This document shows positions 35,088-42,478 of a DNA stretch of 64,000 nucleotides, in pieces. Under the pieces are notes generated by a model that saw only the letters and a list, made by a program, of their open reading frames with translations, made no database searches and was not told the DNA's origin. Within the stretch, counting starts at the first letter, position 1, and each line of letters starts with the position of its first letter. Where the stretch lies: positions 124,001 through 188,000 of the forward strand of contig NZ_JAASAH010000005.1 in NCBI RefSeq assembly GCF_012726235.1, read 5' to 3'. The DNA is from Streptomyces sp. HNM0574. Lineage in GTDB: Bacteria > Actinomycetota > Actinomycetes > Streptomycetales > Streptomycetaceae. The position numbers and the translations under genes are program-made.

Positions 35088-35573
35088 TTATGCGGGGGTG
35101 GCCGAGGGGCCGTTTTCGTCGTCCTCGGGGAGGCGGCAGGTGCGCTGGAGGAAGAGCGCGGCCGCGATGACGCCGATGCCGGCCAGTACGGACAGGCCCG
35201 CGTACACCACCTGCTGGGTGCGCAGCGGTGCCTGGGTGGCCTGGATCAGCAGGAAGACGCCGGTGCCCGCGTACACCCCGGAGACCAGGGCCGCGACGAG
35301 GGCGCTGGCCTGGCCGAGGAGGACGGCGCGGGCCGCCATCATCGGTTCGACGCCCTTCGCACCCGCCTCCCGCCGGCGCTGGGCCTTCAGCCGCGAGCGC
35401 AGCGAGAGCGCGGTGGCGAGCAGGACGACGGCGATGATCGCGAGGACGACGGGTGCGGCGACGGGCACGCTGGGCAGGCTGCCCAGCGCGTCCCACAGCC
35501 GGGCGCCGGCCCAGGCCAGCACCCCGGCGACGGCGAAGACCCCCGCCAGGACGCGGATTCTCAGTTCCTTCAC
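35088..35573 (-). CDS. DUF3180 family membrane protein
   Basis: A 161-residue actinobacterial membrane protein with four predicted helices (two near residues 10-60, two near 85-145), matching DUF3180. Function is unknown. It is the last gene of the folate operon, 14 bp after the folK stop, a position conserved in streptomycetes, so it may be only passively linked to folate synthesis. Confidence 0.88.
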   Translation of the reverse strand: MKELRIRVLAGVFAVAGVLAWAGARLWDALGSLPSVPVAAPVVLAIIAVVLLATALSLRSRLKAQRRREAGAKGVEPMMAARAVLLGQASALVAALVSGVYAGTGVFLLIQATQAPLRTQQVVYAGLSVLAGIGVIAAALFLQRTCRLPEDDENGPSATPA

Positions 35574-35587
35574 GGGGCTCCCAACGC

Positions 35588-36184
35588 CTAATCGGGCAGG
35601 CTGAGTTCCAGGTCGGCGCGTACGGCGACGCCCTCGCGGCCCACGGACTCCAGCAGCTCGGTGACCGCGCCGCGGCCGGGGAGCTCGGCGCCGGGGTCGA
35701 CGTCGTGCCAGGGGGCGAGGACGAAGGCCCGCTCGTGCGCGCGGGGGTGCGGGAGGGTGAGGGACGGGTCGTCGGAGACGACGTCCTGGTAGGAGACGAT
35801 GTCGACGTCGATGGTGCGCGGGCCCCAGCGCTCGTCGCGCACCCGCTCCAGGGCGTCCTCGACGGCCTGGCCGCGCTCCAGCAGGGAGGCGGGGGGCAGG
35901 GTCGTCTTCACGACCACCACGACGTTGAAGTACGAGGGCTGGGTCTCCGGGTCGACTCCCCAGGGCTCGGTCTCGTAGACCGGGGAGACGGCCTTGACCC
36001 GCAGGCCGGGGGTGTCCGCGAGCGCGTCGATGGCGCTCTGCAGGGTCTCCCGGCGGTTGCCGAGGTTGCTGCCGAGGGACAGCACGGCGCGCTTCGGGTT
36101 GTGCAGGGTGGAATCCGCCGCGTCGACCTGGTGCACCACCGAAGCGGGCACCGGCTGGACGGTCGGGTCACTGTTCGGCGTCAT
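35588..36184 (-). CDS. folK: 2-amino-4-hydroxy-6-hydroxymethyldihydropteridine diphosphokinase
   Basis: A 198-residue HPPK that transfers pyrophosphate from ATP to hydroxymethyl-dihydropterin. Conserved segments are VLSLGSNLGNR, SPVYETEPWGV, and RWGPRTIDVDIV with the Mg-binding DxD. The ATG at 36182-36184 overlaps the folB stop (ATGA), which fixes the start; about 30 non-conserved residues precede the core. It acts between FolB and FolP. Confidence 0.95.
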   Translation of the reverse strand: MTPNSDPTVQPVPASVVHQVDAADSTLHNPKRAVLSLGSNLGNRRETLQSAIDALADTPGLRVKAVSPVYETEPWGVDPETQPSYFNVVVVVKTTLPPASLLERGQAVEDALERVRDERWGPRTIDVDIVSYQDVVSDDPSLTLPHPRAHERAFVLAPWHDVDPGAELPGRGAVTELLESVGREGVAVRADLELSLPD

Positions 36185-36549
36185 GCACGGCTCCGCTTGA
36201 TGGTGATGGTCACGTCGTCGAAGGGGACGGTGATCGGTGCTTCCGGCTTGTGCACGACCACCTCGACCTCCGCCACGGCCGCGTGGGCGAGGCAGGTGTC
36301 GGCGATGCGCTGGGCGAGCGTCTCGATCAGATCGACGGGTTCTCCGCTGACGACCGACACGATCTCCTCGGCCACGATGCCGTAGTGCACCGTTCTGGCG
36401 AGATCGTCGCCCTCGGCGGCGGGGCGGGTGTCGACGCCCATGTCGACGTCCACGACGAAGGTCTGGCCCTCTTCGCGTTCGTGTTCGAAGACGCCGTGAT
36501 GCCCGCGGGCCCGCAACCCGTGCAGCGCGACACGGTCCACGTGTATCAC
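36181..36549 (-). CDS. folB: Dihydroneopterin aldolase
   Basis: A 122-residue FolB that cleaves dihydroneopterin to hydroxymethyl-dihydropterin and glycolaldehyde. The signature LRARGHHGVFEHEREEGQ (active-site Glu) is intact, as is the VVVHKPEAPI C-terminal motif with the catalytic Lys. Start GTG 36549; GTG 36540 is an alternative. Overlaps folK by 4 nt. A 354-bp untranslated gap separates it from the upstream NTF2-like gene. Confidence 0.93.
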   Translation of the reverse strand: MIHVDRVALHGLRARGHHGVFEHEREEGQTFVVDVDMGVDTRPAAEGDDLARTVHYGIVAEEIVSVVSGEPVDLIETLAQRIADTCLAHAAVAEVEVVVHKPEAPITVPFDDVTITIKRSRA

Positions 36550-36903
36550 TCCCGTCCCTCGTCGTCGGACGGCCGCCGGGGCGGCTGTCGGTTCGGCTGT
36601 CAGCTGGATGTGCGCACGCGCGCGCCGCGCGCGTGCCCGGTCGAATGTACCTGCGAGCGGGGACAGCCCACGCCCGCGGGGCCGGTCGGAGGGGAACCGT
36701 GCCGGTCATGGCGGATTCTTCCGACTCCTCCGGTGCCACCGGGAGACCCCGCCGGCGCCGTGTCACCGGTGTCCGGTGACGTCTCACCGCCTCCCGGCCC
36801 GTCGCGCGCCTACCCGACAGCGTTTCCGGGCACGCACGCATTCCGGGGCTTGCCTCCATCGAGTGCCGCCGGCGGCACCGCACTGACCCCCGGTGCTGAC
36901 GGG
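36550..36903. other. Untranslated gap within the folate operon with two hairpins
   Basis: This 354-bp region contains no credible gene. It has a 10-bp inverted repeat GCACGCGCGC-GCC-GCGCGCGTGC (36614-36636) and an 8-bp one GTCACCGG-TGT-CCGGTGAC (36762-36780). It probably carries a separate folB promoter. The long gap contrasts with the tight spacing of the other fol genes. Confidence 0.5.
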
Positions 36904-37419
36904 TCAGAAGACGGTGTCGTTCTGGCCGCCGTCCTCCTCGTCGGGCCCGTCCCCGTCGCCCTCGTCGTCCTGCTCGACGAGGACGGGGGAGCCGTGGTGG
37001 GACCACAGCTTCCAGGCGCCGTCCGGGACGCGGCGGAAGACGTTGGTGGCCACCACGAGGCCGCCCACCAGCGGCCCCGCGGAACCGTCCGCCTCGGCCG
37101 GGCCGCCGCTGAGGATGTTCTCGGTGCAGGTCACGAGCGCGGTGTCGCCGAGGACCGAGACCTCGACGTCGGTCAGGAAGAACTGGATGTAGTCGGTGCC
37201 GGCCATGATCAGCGCGTAGCTGCGCATCACCTCGCCGCGTCCGGTGAGCACCGGCCAGCCCGGGTGGACGGCGCTGACGTCGGCGTCGTCGGCCGCCGAG
37301 CCGTCGTCGGGGCCGAGCCACAGGCGTTCCATGGTGTCGAGGTCGCCGTGTTCCAGGGCGTCGTAGAGCGCGGTGTTGGCGGCCTCGACGGCTTCGGCGT
37401 CGGTTCGGGCGCCGCTCAC
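36904..37419 (-). CDS. NTF2-like (SnoaL-type) nuclear transport factor 2 family protein
   Basis: A 171-residue alpha+beta barrel protein. AVEAANTALYDALEHGDLDTMERLWL and WPVLTGRGEVMRSYALIM start the NTF2-like fold, and FRRVPDGAWKLWSHHGSPV closes it. The C-terminal ~20 residues are strongly acidic. GTG 37419 overlaps the folP stop (GTGA). The family includes small hydrolases and ligand-binding proteins; no catalytic dyad is obvious. Its place directly after folP is conserved in streptomycetes, but a folate role is not demonstrated. Confidence 0.85.
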   Translation of the reverse strand: MSGARTDAEAVEAANTALYDALEHGDLDTMERLWLGPDDGSAADDADVSAVHPGWPVLTGRGEVMRSYALIMAGTDYIQFFLTDVEVSVLGDTALVTCTENILSGGPAEADGSAGPLVGGLVVATNVFRRVPDGAWKLWSHHGSPVLVEQDDEGDGDGPDEEDGGQNDTVF

Positions 37420-38309
37420 CCGGCGCGCCGCCCCTCGCCCGCCGAGTCCGCGCCCGCCCGCTCGACGGCGTGGGCGACGCGGACGGCGTCGGCGCTCGCG
37501 CGTACCTCGTGCACCCGCACGGCCCAGGCGCCCTCGCGGGCGGACAGCGCGGTGATGGCGGCCGTCGCGGCGTCGCGCTCGCGGGCCGGGGGGACGGGGG
37601 CGTCGGGGCGTTCGGCCAGGACGCGGCCGAGGAAGCGCTTGCGGGAGGCGGCCACCAGCAGCGGGCGGCCGAGTTCGGTGCGCAGCCGTCCGAGGTCGGC
37701 CATGAGCGCGAGGTCGTGCTCGGCCTGCTTGGCGAAGCCGAGGCCCGGGTCTATGACGATCCGCTCCGGGTCGACGCCGCCCGCGACGGCGCGTTCGAAG
37801 CTCTCCCGCAGCTCGGCCACGACCTCGCCGGTGACGTCGGAGTAGACGGCCCGGTTGTTCATGTCGATCGACTGGCCGCGCCAGTGCATGACGACGAACG
37901 GTGACCCGGCCGCGGCGACGGCGGGCACCATCGCCGGGTCGGCCAGGCCGCCGCTGACGTCGTTGACCAGCACCGCGCCCTGCGCGAGCGCGCGCTCCGC
38001 GACGCCGGCGCGCATCGTGTCCACGCTGACGACGACGCCCTCGGCCGCGAGGCCGCGCACGACGGGCAGCACCCGCCGCAGCTCCTCCGCCTCGCTGACC
38101 CGCGGGGCCCCGGGGCGGGTGGACTCGCCGCCGACGTCGACCAGGTCGGCGCCCTGGGCGACGAGATCGAGCCCGTGTTTGATCGCGGACTCGGGGTCGA
38201 ACCACTGGCCGCCGTCGGAGAAGGAGTCGGGGGTGACGTTCACGACCCCCATGACGGCACAGCGGCCCCAATCGGGCAGTCCGGACACCTGGCCACGCGA
38301 TGCACTCAT
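37416..38309 (-). CDS. folP: Dihydropteroate synthase
   Basis: A 297-residue TIM-barrel enzyme joining p-aminobenzoate to the pterin pyrophosphate; it is the sulfonamide target. Both family signatures are present: MGVVNVTPDSFSDGG and DVGGESTRPGAP; LLVAASRKRFLG is the C-terminal substrate-binding region. First gene of the minus-strand folP-NTF2-(gap)-folB-folK-DUF3180 cluster, with GTGA coupling to the next gene. Confidence 0.96.
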   Translation of the reverse strand: MSASRGQVSGLPDWGRCAVMGVVNVTPDSFSDGGQWFDPESAIKHGLDLVAQGADLVDVGGESTRPGAPRVSEAEELRRVLPVVRGLAAEGVVVSVDTMRAGVAERALAQGAVLVNDVSGGLADPAMVPAVAAAGSPFVVMHWRGQSIDMNNRAVYSDVTGEVVAELRESFERAVAGGVDPERIVIDPGLGFAKQAEHDLALMADLGRLRTELGRPLLVAASRKRFLGRVLAERPDAPVPPARERDAATAAITALSAREGAWAVRVHEVRASADAVRVAHAVERAGADSAGEGRRAG

Positions 38310-38374
38310 GCCCCCAGCGTAGGCGGTAGGGCGCGGGCGCGGCCGGGCTCGTCGGGCGGGCGCTTACGCCCTGG

Positions 38375-38782
38375 TCACGGGGGTTCCGGCGGGGTGACGG
38401 GGAGGCCGGCCGCGCGCCAGGCGCGGAAGCCGCCGTCAAGGTCGGCGACGTGTTCCAGGCCGAGGGACCGGAGGGAGCGGGCGGCGAGGCTGGACGCGTA
38501 GCCCTCGGCGCAGACCAGCACGACGGGCCGGCCCGGGCCGGTGGCCTCGGGGGAGCGGTGCGGGCAGGTGGGGTCGAGCCGCCACTCCAGCTCGTTCCGC
38601 TCGACGACCAGGGCGCCGGGGATGGTCCCGTCCCGCTCGCGCAGGGCCGCGTACCGGATGTCGACCAGCAGGGCGCCCGCGTCCCGCGCGGCCGCGGCGC
38701 GCTCGGGGGAGAGCCGCTCCAGGCCGTCGCGGGCCCGCGCGAGGGCGAGGTCGACGCGGCTGGGGGTGTCCGGGGTGCTCAT
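38375..38782 (-). CDS. Rhodanese-like domain protein
   Basis: A 135-residue single-domain sulfurtransferase. The catalytic loop is C91-AEGYAS (CxxGxxS) in VLVCAEGYASSLAARSL, and DIRYAALRERDGTIPGALVV is the N-terminal rhodanese motif. It transfers sulfane sulfur, for example from thiosulfate. The start ATG shares one base with the stop of the cysteine dioxygenase gene (TGATG), so the two are coupled. The pair likely handles cysteine sulfur after oxidation (inference). Confidence 0.92.
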   Translation of the reverse strand: MSTPDTPSRVDLALARARDGLERLSPERAAAARDAGALLVDIRYAALRERDGTIPGALVVERNELEWRLDPTCPHRSPEATGPGRPVVLVCAEGYASSLAARSLRSLGLEHVADLDGGFRAWRAAGLPVTPPEPP

Positions 38783-39249
38783 CACCACTCCTCGGGGCGC
38801 TCGGTCTGTTCGAGCCGCAGGACGTCCCCGCTGCGGCTGTAGCGGCGCATCAGCGGCAGCGGCGGGTAGTAGGCGTGCACCGAAACGGCGTGCCGCGCCG
38901 TGGAGTTGAGGACCTGGTGCACGTGGTGCGGGCCGAAGGCGCGGCCGCGGCCCGGCGTCAGCAGGCGCTGCCGGTCGACGCCCTCGGCCAGTTCCAGGGT
39001 GCGCCACCCCTCGGTGGGGATGCGGGCGGCGAGCGCGTCCTCGGTGAGCAGGCCGGACGCGGTGACGAAGGCGCCGTGCGAGCCGCCGTGGTCGTGCCAG
39101 CCGGTGCCCGTCCCCGGGGGCCAGCCGATGAGCCAGGCCTCGCTGCCGCCCGGCCCGTCGAGGCGGAGCCAGGTGCGGCCGTCGGAGTCGAGGGGGAGGG
39201 AGGCGACGAGCGCCGCGTCGGCGGCGGCCGCGCGGGCGAAGGCCAGCAA
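38782..39249 (-). CDS. Cysteine dioxygenase family protein
   Basis: A cupin non-heme iron enzyme that oxidises cysteine to cysteine sulfinic acid. Iron ligands are the histidines of GTGWHDHGGSHGAF and FGPHHVHQVLN; AYYPPLP and RLEQTERPEEW complete the family. The first canonical start codon is the TTG at 39249 (155 residues), but it falls inside the normally conserved N-terminal region (LLAFARAAAADAALVASLPLD). Upstream in-frame codons read plausibly back to an ATC at 39315 that has GGGACGG in front, so the true start may be non-canonical. Preceded by a cysteine leader peptide and hairpin. Confidence 0.85.
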   Translation of the reverse strand: MLAFARAAAADAALVASLPLDSDGRTWLRLDGPGGSEAWLIGWPPGTGTGWHDHGGSHGAFVTASGLLTEDALAARIPTEGWRTLELAEGVDRQRLLTPGRGRAFGPHHVHQVLNSTARHAVSVHAYYPPLPLMRRYSRSGDVLRLEQTERPEEW

Positions 39250-39343
39250 CCCGGCCCGGGTGGGGGCGTGTTCGCGGTCCGAAGCGGAAGCGGAAGCGGA
39301 GGTGGCTGAGGTGATGGGAACCGTCCCGGGTGCGATCGCGGAA

Positions 39344-39392
39344 CCCGTACGCCGGGGCGCACGGCGCAGGCGCGCCGGAAGCGGCGTACGGG
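39344..39392 (-). promoter_or_regulatory. Leader hairpin between the leader peptide and cysteine dioxygenase gene
   Basis: CCCGTACGCCG (39344-39354) is perfectly complementary to 39382-39392 (11-bp stem). The loop contains an inner stem CGGCGC-AGGC-GCGCCG (39362-39377). The structure begins 13 nt after the leader-peptide stop codon and precedes the start of the cysteine dioxygenase gene. Its position suggests attenuation or control of ribosome access (inference). Confidence 0.6.
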
Positions 39393-39405
39393 GAAAGGGA
39401 GTTGA

Positions 39406-39498
39406 TCAGCGAGAGCGGGACGGGCGACACACGCAGCCCGCGTAGCGGAGCAGGTCCAGGTGGACCCTCCGCCAGGGGTGGAGCGCGGTGCCGGTCAT
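39406..39498 (-). CDS. Putative cysteine-responsive leader peptide (30 aa)
   Basis: ATG 39498 encodes a 30-residue peptide with the core RRVHLDLLRYAGCVCR. This fits the actinobacterial 'putative leader peptide' pattern RRxxDLxRxxxxxCR found upstream of sulfur-metabolism genes (family knowledge from memory). Two Cys codons (residues 22 and 24) lie near its end. A promoter with -35 TTGACC and -10 TCTACT ends 7 nt before the ATG, so the transcript is probably leaderless. It heads the cysteine dioxygenase/rhodanese operon and likely regulates it by ribosome stalling when cysteinyl-tRNA is short, or a related mechanism. Confidence 0.75.
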   Translation of the reverse strand: MTGTALHPWRRVHLDLLRYAGCVCRPSRSR

Positions 39499-39505
39499 GC
39501 GGCGG

Positions 39506-39535
39506 AGTAGAGCACGGGCCCGCTCCGCCGGTCAA
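39506..39535 (-). promoter_or_regulatory. Promoter of the leader peptide / cysteine dioxygenase operon
   Basis: TTGACC (39535-39530), an 18-bp spacer, then TCTACT (39511-39506) on the minus strand. The leader ATG follows 7 nt later, implying a transcription start at or very near the A of the ATG. Confidence 0.6.
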
Positions 39536-39554
39536 CGGGGCGTCCCCGGAGCGC

Positions 39555-40733
39555 TCAGGAGCCGGGGACGGTCTCCAGCCGGACCTCCTCGCGCTGCACC
39601 TCGCGCCGGTCGGCGTCGATCGAGCGGCGCAGCGCCTCGTGCAGCCTGGCGGGGGTGAGGACGCCGACGAAGCGGTCGTCCTCGTCCAGCACCGCGATCC
39701 AGCCCGCGTCGTGCTGGAGCATCGTGCTGAACGCCTGCTTGAGCGGCGCGCCCAGCGGAAGCCACGCCTCCATCCGCCGCGCGCGGTCCCGTACGGAACC
39801 CGAAGCGGAATCCGTGCCCGGTTCGGCGTCCGCCGCGACCCAGCCGTGCAGCGCGTCCGCGTCGTCGAGGACGACGGCCCAGCGGGCGCCCGCCGCGCGG
39901 ACGCGCTCCAGCTGCGGCGCGAGCCGGTCGTCGAGGTGGACGACGGGGGGCGCCTCCAGGTCGCCGCGTTCGATGGGGGTGACGGACAGCCGCTTCAGGC
40001 CGCGGTCGGCGCCGACGAAGTCGGCCACGTACGGCGTCGCGGGGGCGCCGAGGACCTGCGCGGGTGGCGCGAACTGTTCGATGCGGCCGTGCCCGTAGAC
40101 GGCGATGCGGTCGCCGAGGCGTACCGCCTCCTCGATGTCGTGGGTGACGAAGAGGACCGTCTTGTGCAGCGAGGTCTGGAGCGCGCGGAACTCGCCGAGC
40201 AGGCGCTCGCGGGTGACCGGGTCGACGGCGCCGAACGGCTCGTCCATCAAGAGCACCGGCGGGTCGGCGGCGAGCGCGCGGGCCACGCCGACGCGCTGCC
40301 GCTGGCCGCCGCTGAGCTGGTCCGGGTAGCGGTCGCCGTACCGGGACGGGTCGAGGCCGACGAGGTCGAGCAGTTCGGCGGCGCGGGCCCGGCGTTCGGC
40401 CTTCGGCCAGCCCAGCAGGTGCGGCACGGTCGCGGTGTTGTCCAGCACCGTCCGGTGCGGGAAGAGGCCGACCTGCTGGATCACGTAGCCGATCCGGCGG
40501 CGGAGTTCGACGGGGTCGACGCCGGAGATGTCCTCGCCGTCGAGCAGAATCCGCCCCGAGGTCGGTTCGATGAGGCGGTTGACCATCTTCATCGTGGTCG
40601 TCTTGCCGCAGCCGGACGGGCCGACGAGCGTGACGAGTTCGCCCTCGGCGACGTCCAGCGACAGGTCGTCCACGGCGGTCGTGCCGTCCGGGTAGCGCTT
40701 GGTGACGTGCTCGAAGCGGATCATGTCGCCCAT
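39555..40733 (-). CDS. Glycine betaine/osmoprotectant ABC transporter ATPase (OpuCA/ProV type)
   Basis: A 392-residue ATPase. The nucleotide-binding domain has Walker A GPSGCGKTT, signature LSGGQRQRVG, Walker B VLLMDEPFGAVD and the H-loop THDIEEA. Two C-terminal CBS repeats follow (about residues 255-380), the ionic-strength sensor in OpuA-type systems (family knowledge). It energises the two permeases encoded divergently at 40922 and 41702. Separation of the ATPase gene on the other strand from permease and binding-protein genes is unusual, since opuC genes are normally one operon. Confidence 0.92.
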   Translation of the reverse strand: MGDMIRFEHVTKRYPDGTTAVDDLSLDVAEGELVTLVGPSGCGKTTTMKMVNRLIEPTSGRILLDGEDISGVDPVELRRRIGYVIQQVGLFPHRTVLDNTATVPHLLGWPKAERRARAAELLDLVGLDPSRYGDRYPDQLSGGQRQRVGVARALAADPPVLLMDEPFGAVDPVTRERLLGEFRALQTSLHKTVLFVTHDIEEAVRLGDRIAVYGHGRIEQFAPPAQVLGAPATPYVADFVGADRGLKRLSVTPIERGDLEAPPVVHLDDRLAPQLERVRAAGARWAVVLDDADALHGWVAADAEPGTDSASGSVRDRARRMEAWLPLGAPLKQAFSTMLQHDAGWIAVLDEDDRFVGVLTPARLHEALRRSIDADRREVQREEVRLETVPGS

Positions 40734-40921
40734 TCTCGTCTCCCCCGTCGGGTTGCGCGTGGGTCGGCTCCGTTCCGGGCCGTGCGCGGGATTCTGCCGC
40801 AGCCGCGCCGCCGGTGCCGTGAAGGGGATGTTGCGGACGTGTGGCCGTCCGGTCCGGTTGTCGGTGCCGGGCGATAGTGTCCGTCGTCAGTGTCCGGCCC
40901 CTGCACGGGAGATGAGCGCAC

Positions 40922-41698
40922 ATGGGCGGTGTGAACGGCCTGCACGGTGCTGCCGCACTGATGGCGGGCCCGGGGGAGAGCTGCCTCTCGGCGAACGACT
41001 GGATCTGCGGCGAGTACGTCCGTACGCGGGTGCCCGAGCTGACGGAGGCCACGCTCCAGCACGTCGGCATCACCCTCGCCTCCGTCGGCATCGCGCTGCT
41101 CGTCGCCTTCCCGCTGGCGCTGCTCGCGCGCCGGGGGCGGGGCGCGGCCGCGTCCGTGCTGGGGCTGACGACGGTGCTGTACACGGTGCCCTCGCTGGCG
41201 ATGTTCGCGCTGCTGCTGCCCGCGTTCGGGCTGTCCGCCTCGGTCGTCGTCGCGGGGCTGGTGCTGTACTCGCTGACGGTGCTGGTGCGGAACATCCTCG
41301 CGGGCCTGGACGCGGTGCCGGCCGAGGCGCGGGAGGCGGCGCGCGGGATGGGGTACGGGCCCGCGCGGCTGCTCTTCGAGGTCGAACTGCCGCTCGCGCT
41401 GCCCGCGTTGATGGCGGGGCTGCGGATCGCGACGGTCTCGGCGGTGTCGCTGACCACGGTCGGCGCGATCGTCGGCTTCGGCGGCCTGGGGAACCTCATC
41501 TACGACGGCATGGACAGCTTCTTCAAGGCCCAGGTGCTGACGGCCTCGGTGCTCTGCGTCCTGCTGGCCCTGCTCGCCGACGTGCTGCTGCTGGCCGTGC
41601 AGCGCGCGCTGACGCCGTGGACGCGCGCGGGTGCCGGGCGCCGGAGACGGACGGTCGCCGCCGGGGAGAGTCCGGCCGGCGCGGGAAGGGCGGGCTGA
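40922..41698 (+). CDS. Osmoprotectant ABC transporter permease 1 (OpuCB type)
   Basis: A 258-residue BPD-type permease with about six helices. LGLTTVLYTVPSLAMFALLLP and the EAA loop EAREAARGMGYGPARLLFEVELPLALPALMAGLRI, which contacts the ATPase, are evident. The N-terminus is a ~40-residue periplasm-proximal stretch with two cysteines. ATG 40922 is chosen (MGGVNG); the ATG at 40912 is out of frame. Followed after 3 bp by the second permease gene. Confidence 0.9.
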   Translation: MGGVNGLHGAAALMAGPGESCLSANDWICGEYVRTRVPELTEATLQHVGITLASVGIALLVAFPLALLARRGRGAAASVLGLTTVLYTVPSLAMFALLLPAFGLSASVVVAGLVLYSLTVLVRNILAGLDAVPAEAREAARGMGYGPARLLFEVELPLALPALMAGLRIATVSAVSLTTVGAIVGFGGLGNLIYDGMDSFFKAQVLTASVLCVLLALLADVLLLAVQRALTPWTRAGAGRRRRTVAAGESPAGAGRAG

Positions 41699-41701
41699 GC
41701 G

Positions 41702-42424
41702 ATGGGCTTCTTCCTCGACGCGTGGTCCTGGCTGACCACGGCCGCCAACTGGCAGGGGAACAACGGCGCCTGGCGGCGCCTGCTGGAGCATCTGTACTTC
41801 ACGGGCGTCAGCCTCGCCCTGGCCTGCCTGATCGCGCTGCCGGTCGCGCTCTGGCTCGGGCACGTCGGGCGGGGCGGCGCGCTGGCGGTGAATCTCTCCA
41901 ACATCGGCCGCGCGGTGCCCACGTTCGCGGTGCTGGTGCTGCTGACGCTCAGCCCGCTCGGGGCCGAGGGGGACTGGCCGACGATCATCGCCCTCGTCCT
42001 CTTCGCCGTCCCGCCGCTGCTGACCAACGCGTACGTCGGGATGCGCGAGGCGGACCGGGGCGTGGTCGAGGCCGCGCGCGGCATGGGGATGTCCGGCGGC
42101 CAGCTGCTCACCCGGGTCGAACTGCCGCTCGCCTTCCCGCTGATCGTCACCGGCGTGCGGACGGCCGCCGTCCAGGTCGTGGCCACGGCGACGCTGGCGG
42201 CGCTGCCGGGCGGCGGCGGCCTGGGCCGGATCATCACGGCGGGCTTCGGGCGCTACAACACCCCGCAGGTGGTGGCGGGTGCCGTGCTCGTCGCGGCGCT
42301 GGCGCTGCTGGTCGAGGCCGCGCTGCTGGCCGCCGAGCGGCTGCTGGACCCGATGCGGAGGCGCAGGCCGGGGCCTGCGGTGGACCACCGGGCTGCCGAG
42401 GAGGTGCCGGTGCGTGAGGGCTGA
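41702..42424 (+). CDS. Osmoprotectant ABC transporter permease 2 (OpuCD type)
   Basis: A 240-residue permease, paralogous to the previous one, with the same VPTFAVLVLLTLSPLG segment and an EAA loop (EADRGVVEAARGMGMSGGQLLTRVELPLAFPLIVTGVRT). The two permeases probably form a heterodimeric channel. The ATG start is 3 bp after the first permease's TGA, so translation is coupled. Confidence 0.9.
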   Translation: MGFFLDAWSWLTTAANWQGNNGAWRRLLEHLYFTGVSLALACLIALPVALWLGHVGRGGALAVNLSNIGRAVPTFAVLVLLTLSPLGAEGDWPTIIALVLFAVPPLLTNAYVGMREADRGVVEAARGMGMSGGQLLTRVELPLAFPLIVTGVRTAAVQVVATATLAALPGGGGLGRIITAGFGRYNTPQVVAGAVLVAALALLVEAALLAAERLLDPMRRRRPGPAVDHRAAEEVPVREG

Positions 42425-42426
42425 TC

Positions 42427-42445
42427 GCGCAGTTCCCCGCGCCCC
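42427..42445 (+). repeat. Single repeat module inside the osmoprotectant operon (locus d)
   Basis: One copy of GCGCAGTTCCCCGCGCCCC lies between permease 2 and the binding-protein gene. Followed by GGGCGGGGCCC, it can form only an imperfect hairpin. It is one of the two copies not lying between convergent genes. Confidence 0.7.
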
Positions 42446-42478
42446 GGGCGGGGCCCGTACACGACCGAGGAGTTGAGG

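Noticed and set aside
38375..39535. Reading the rhodanese gene as a 386-residue protein
   Set aside because: The upstream 250 codons overlap the cysteine dioxygenase gene out of frame and lack conserved sequence. The TGATG coupling at 38780-38784 fixes the true start.
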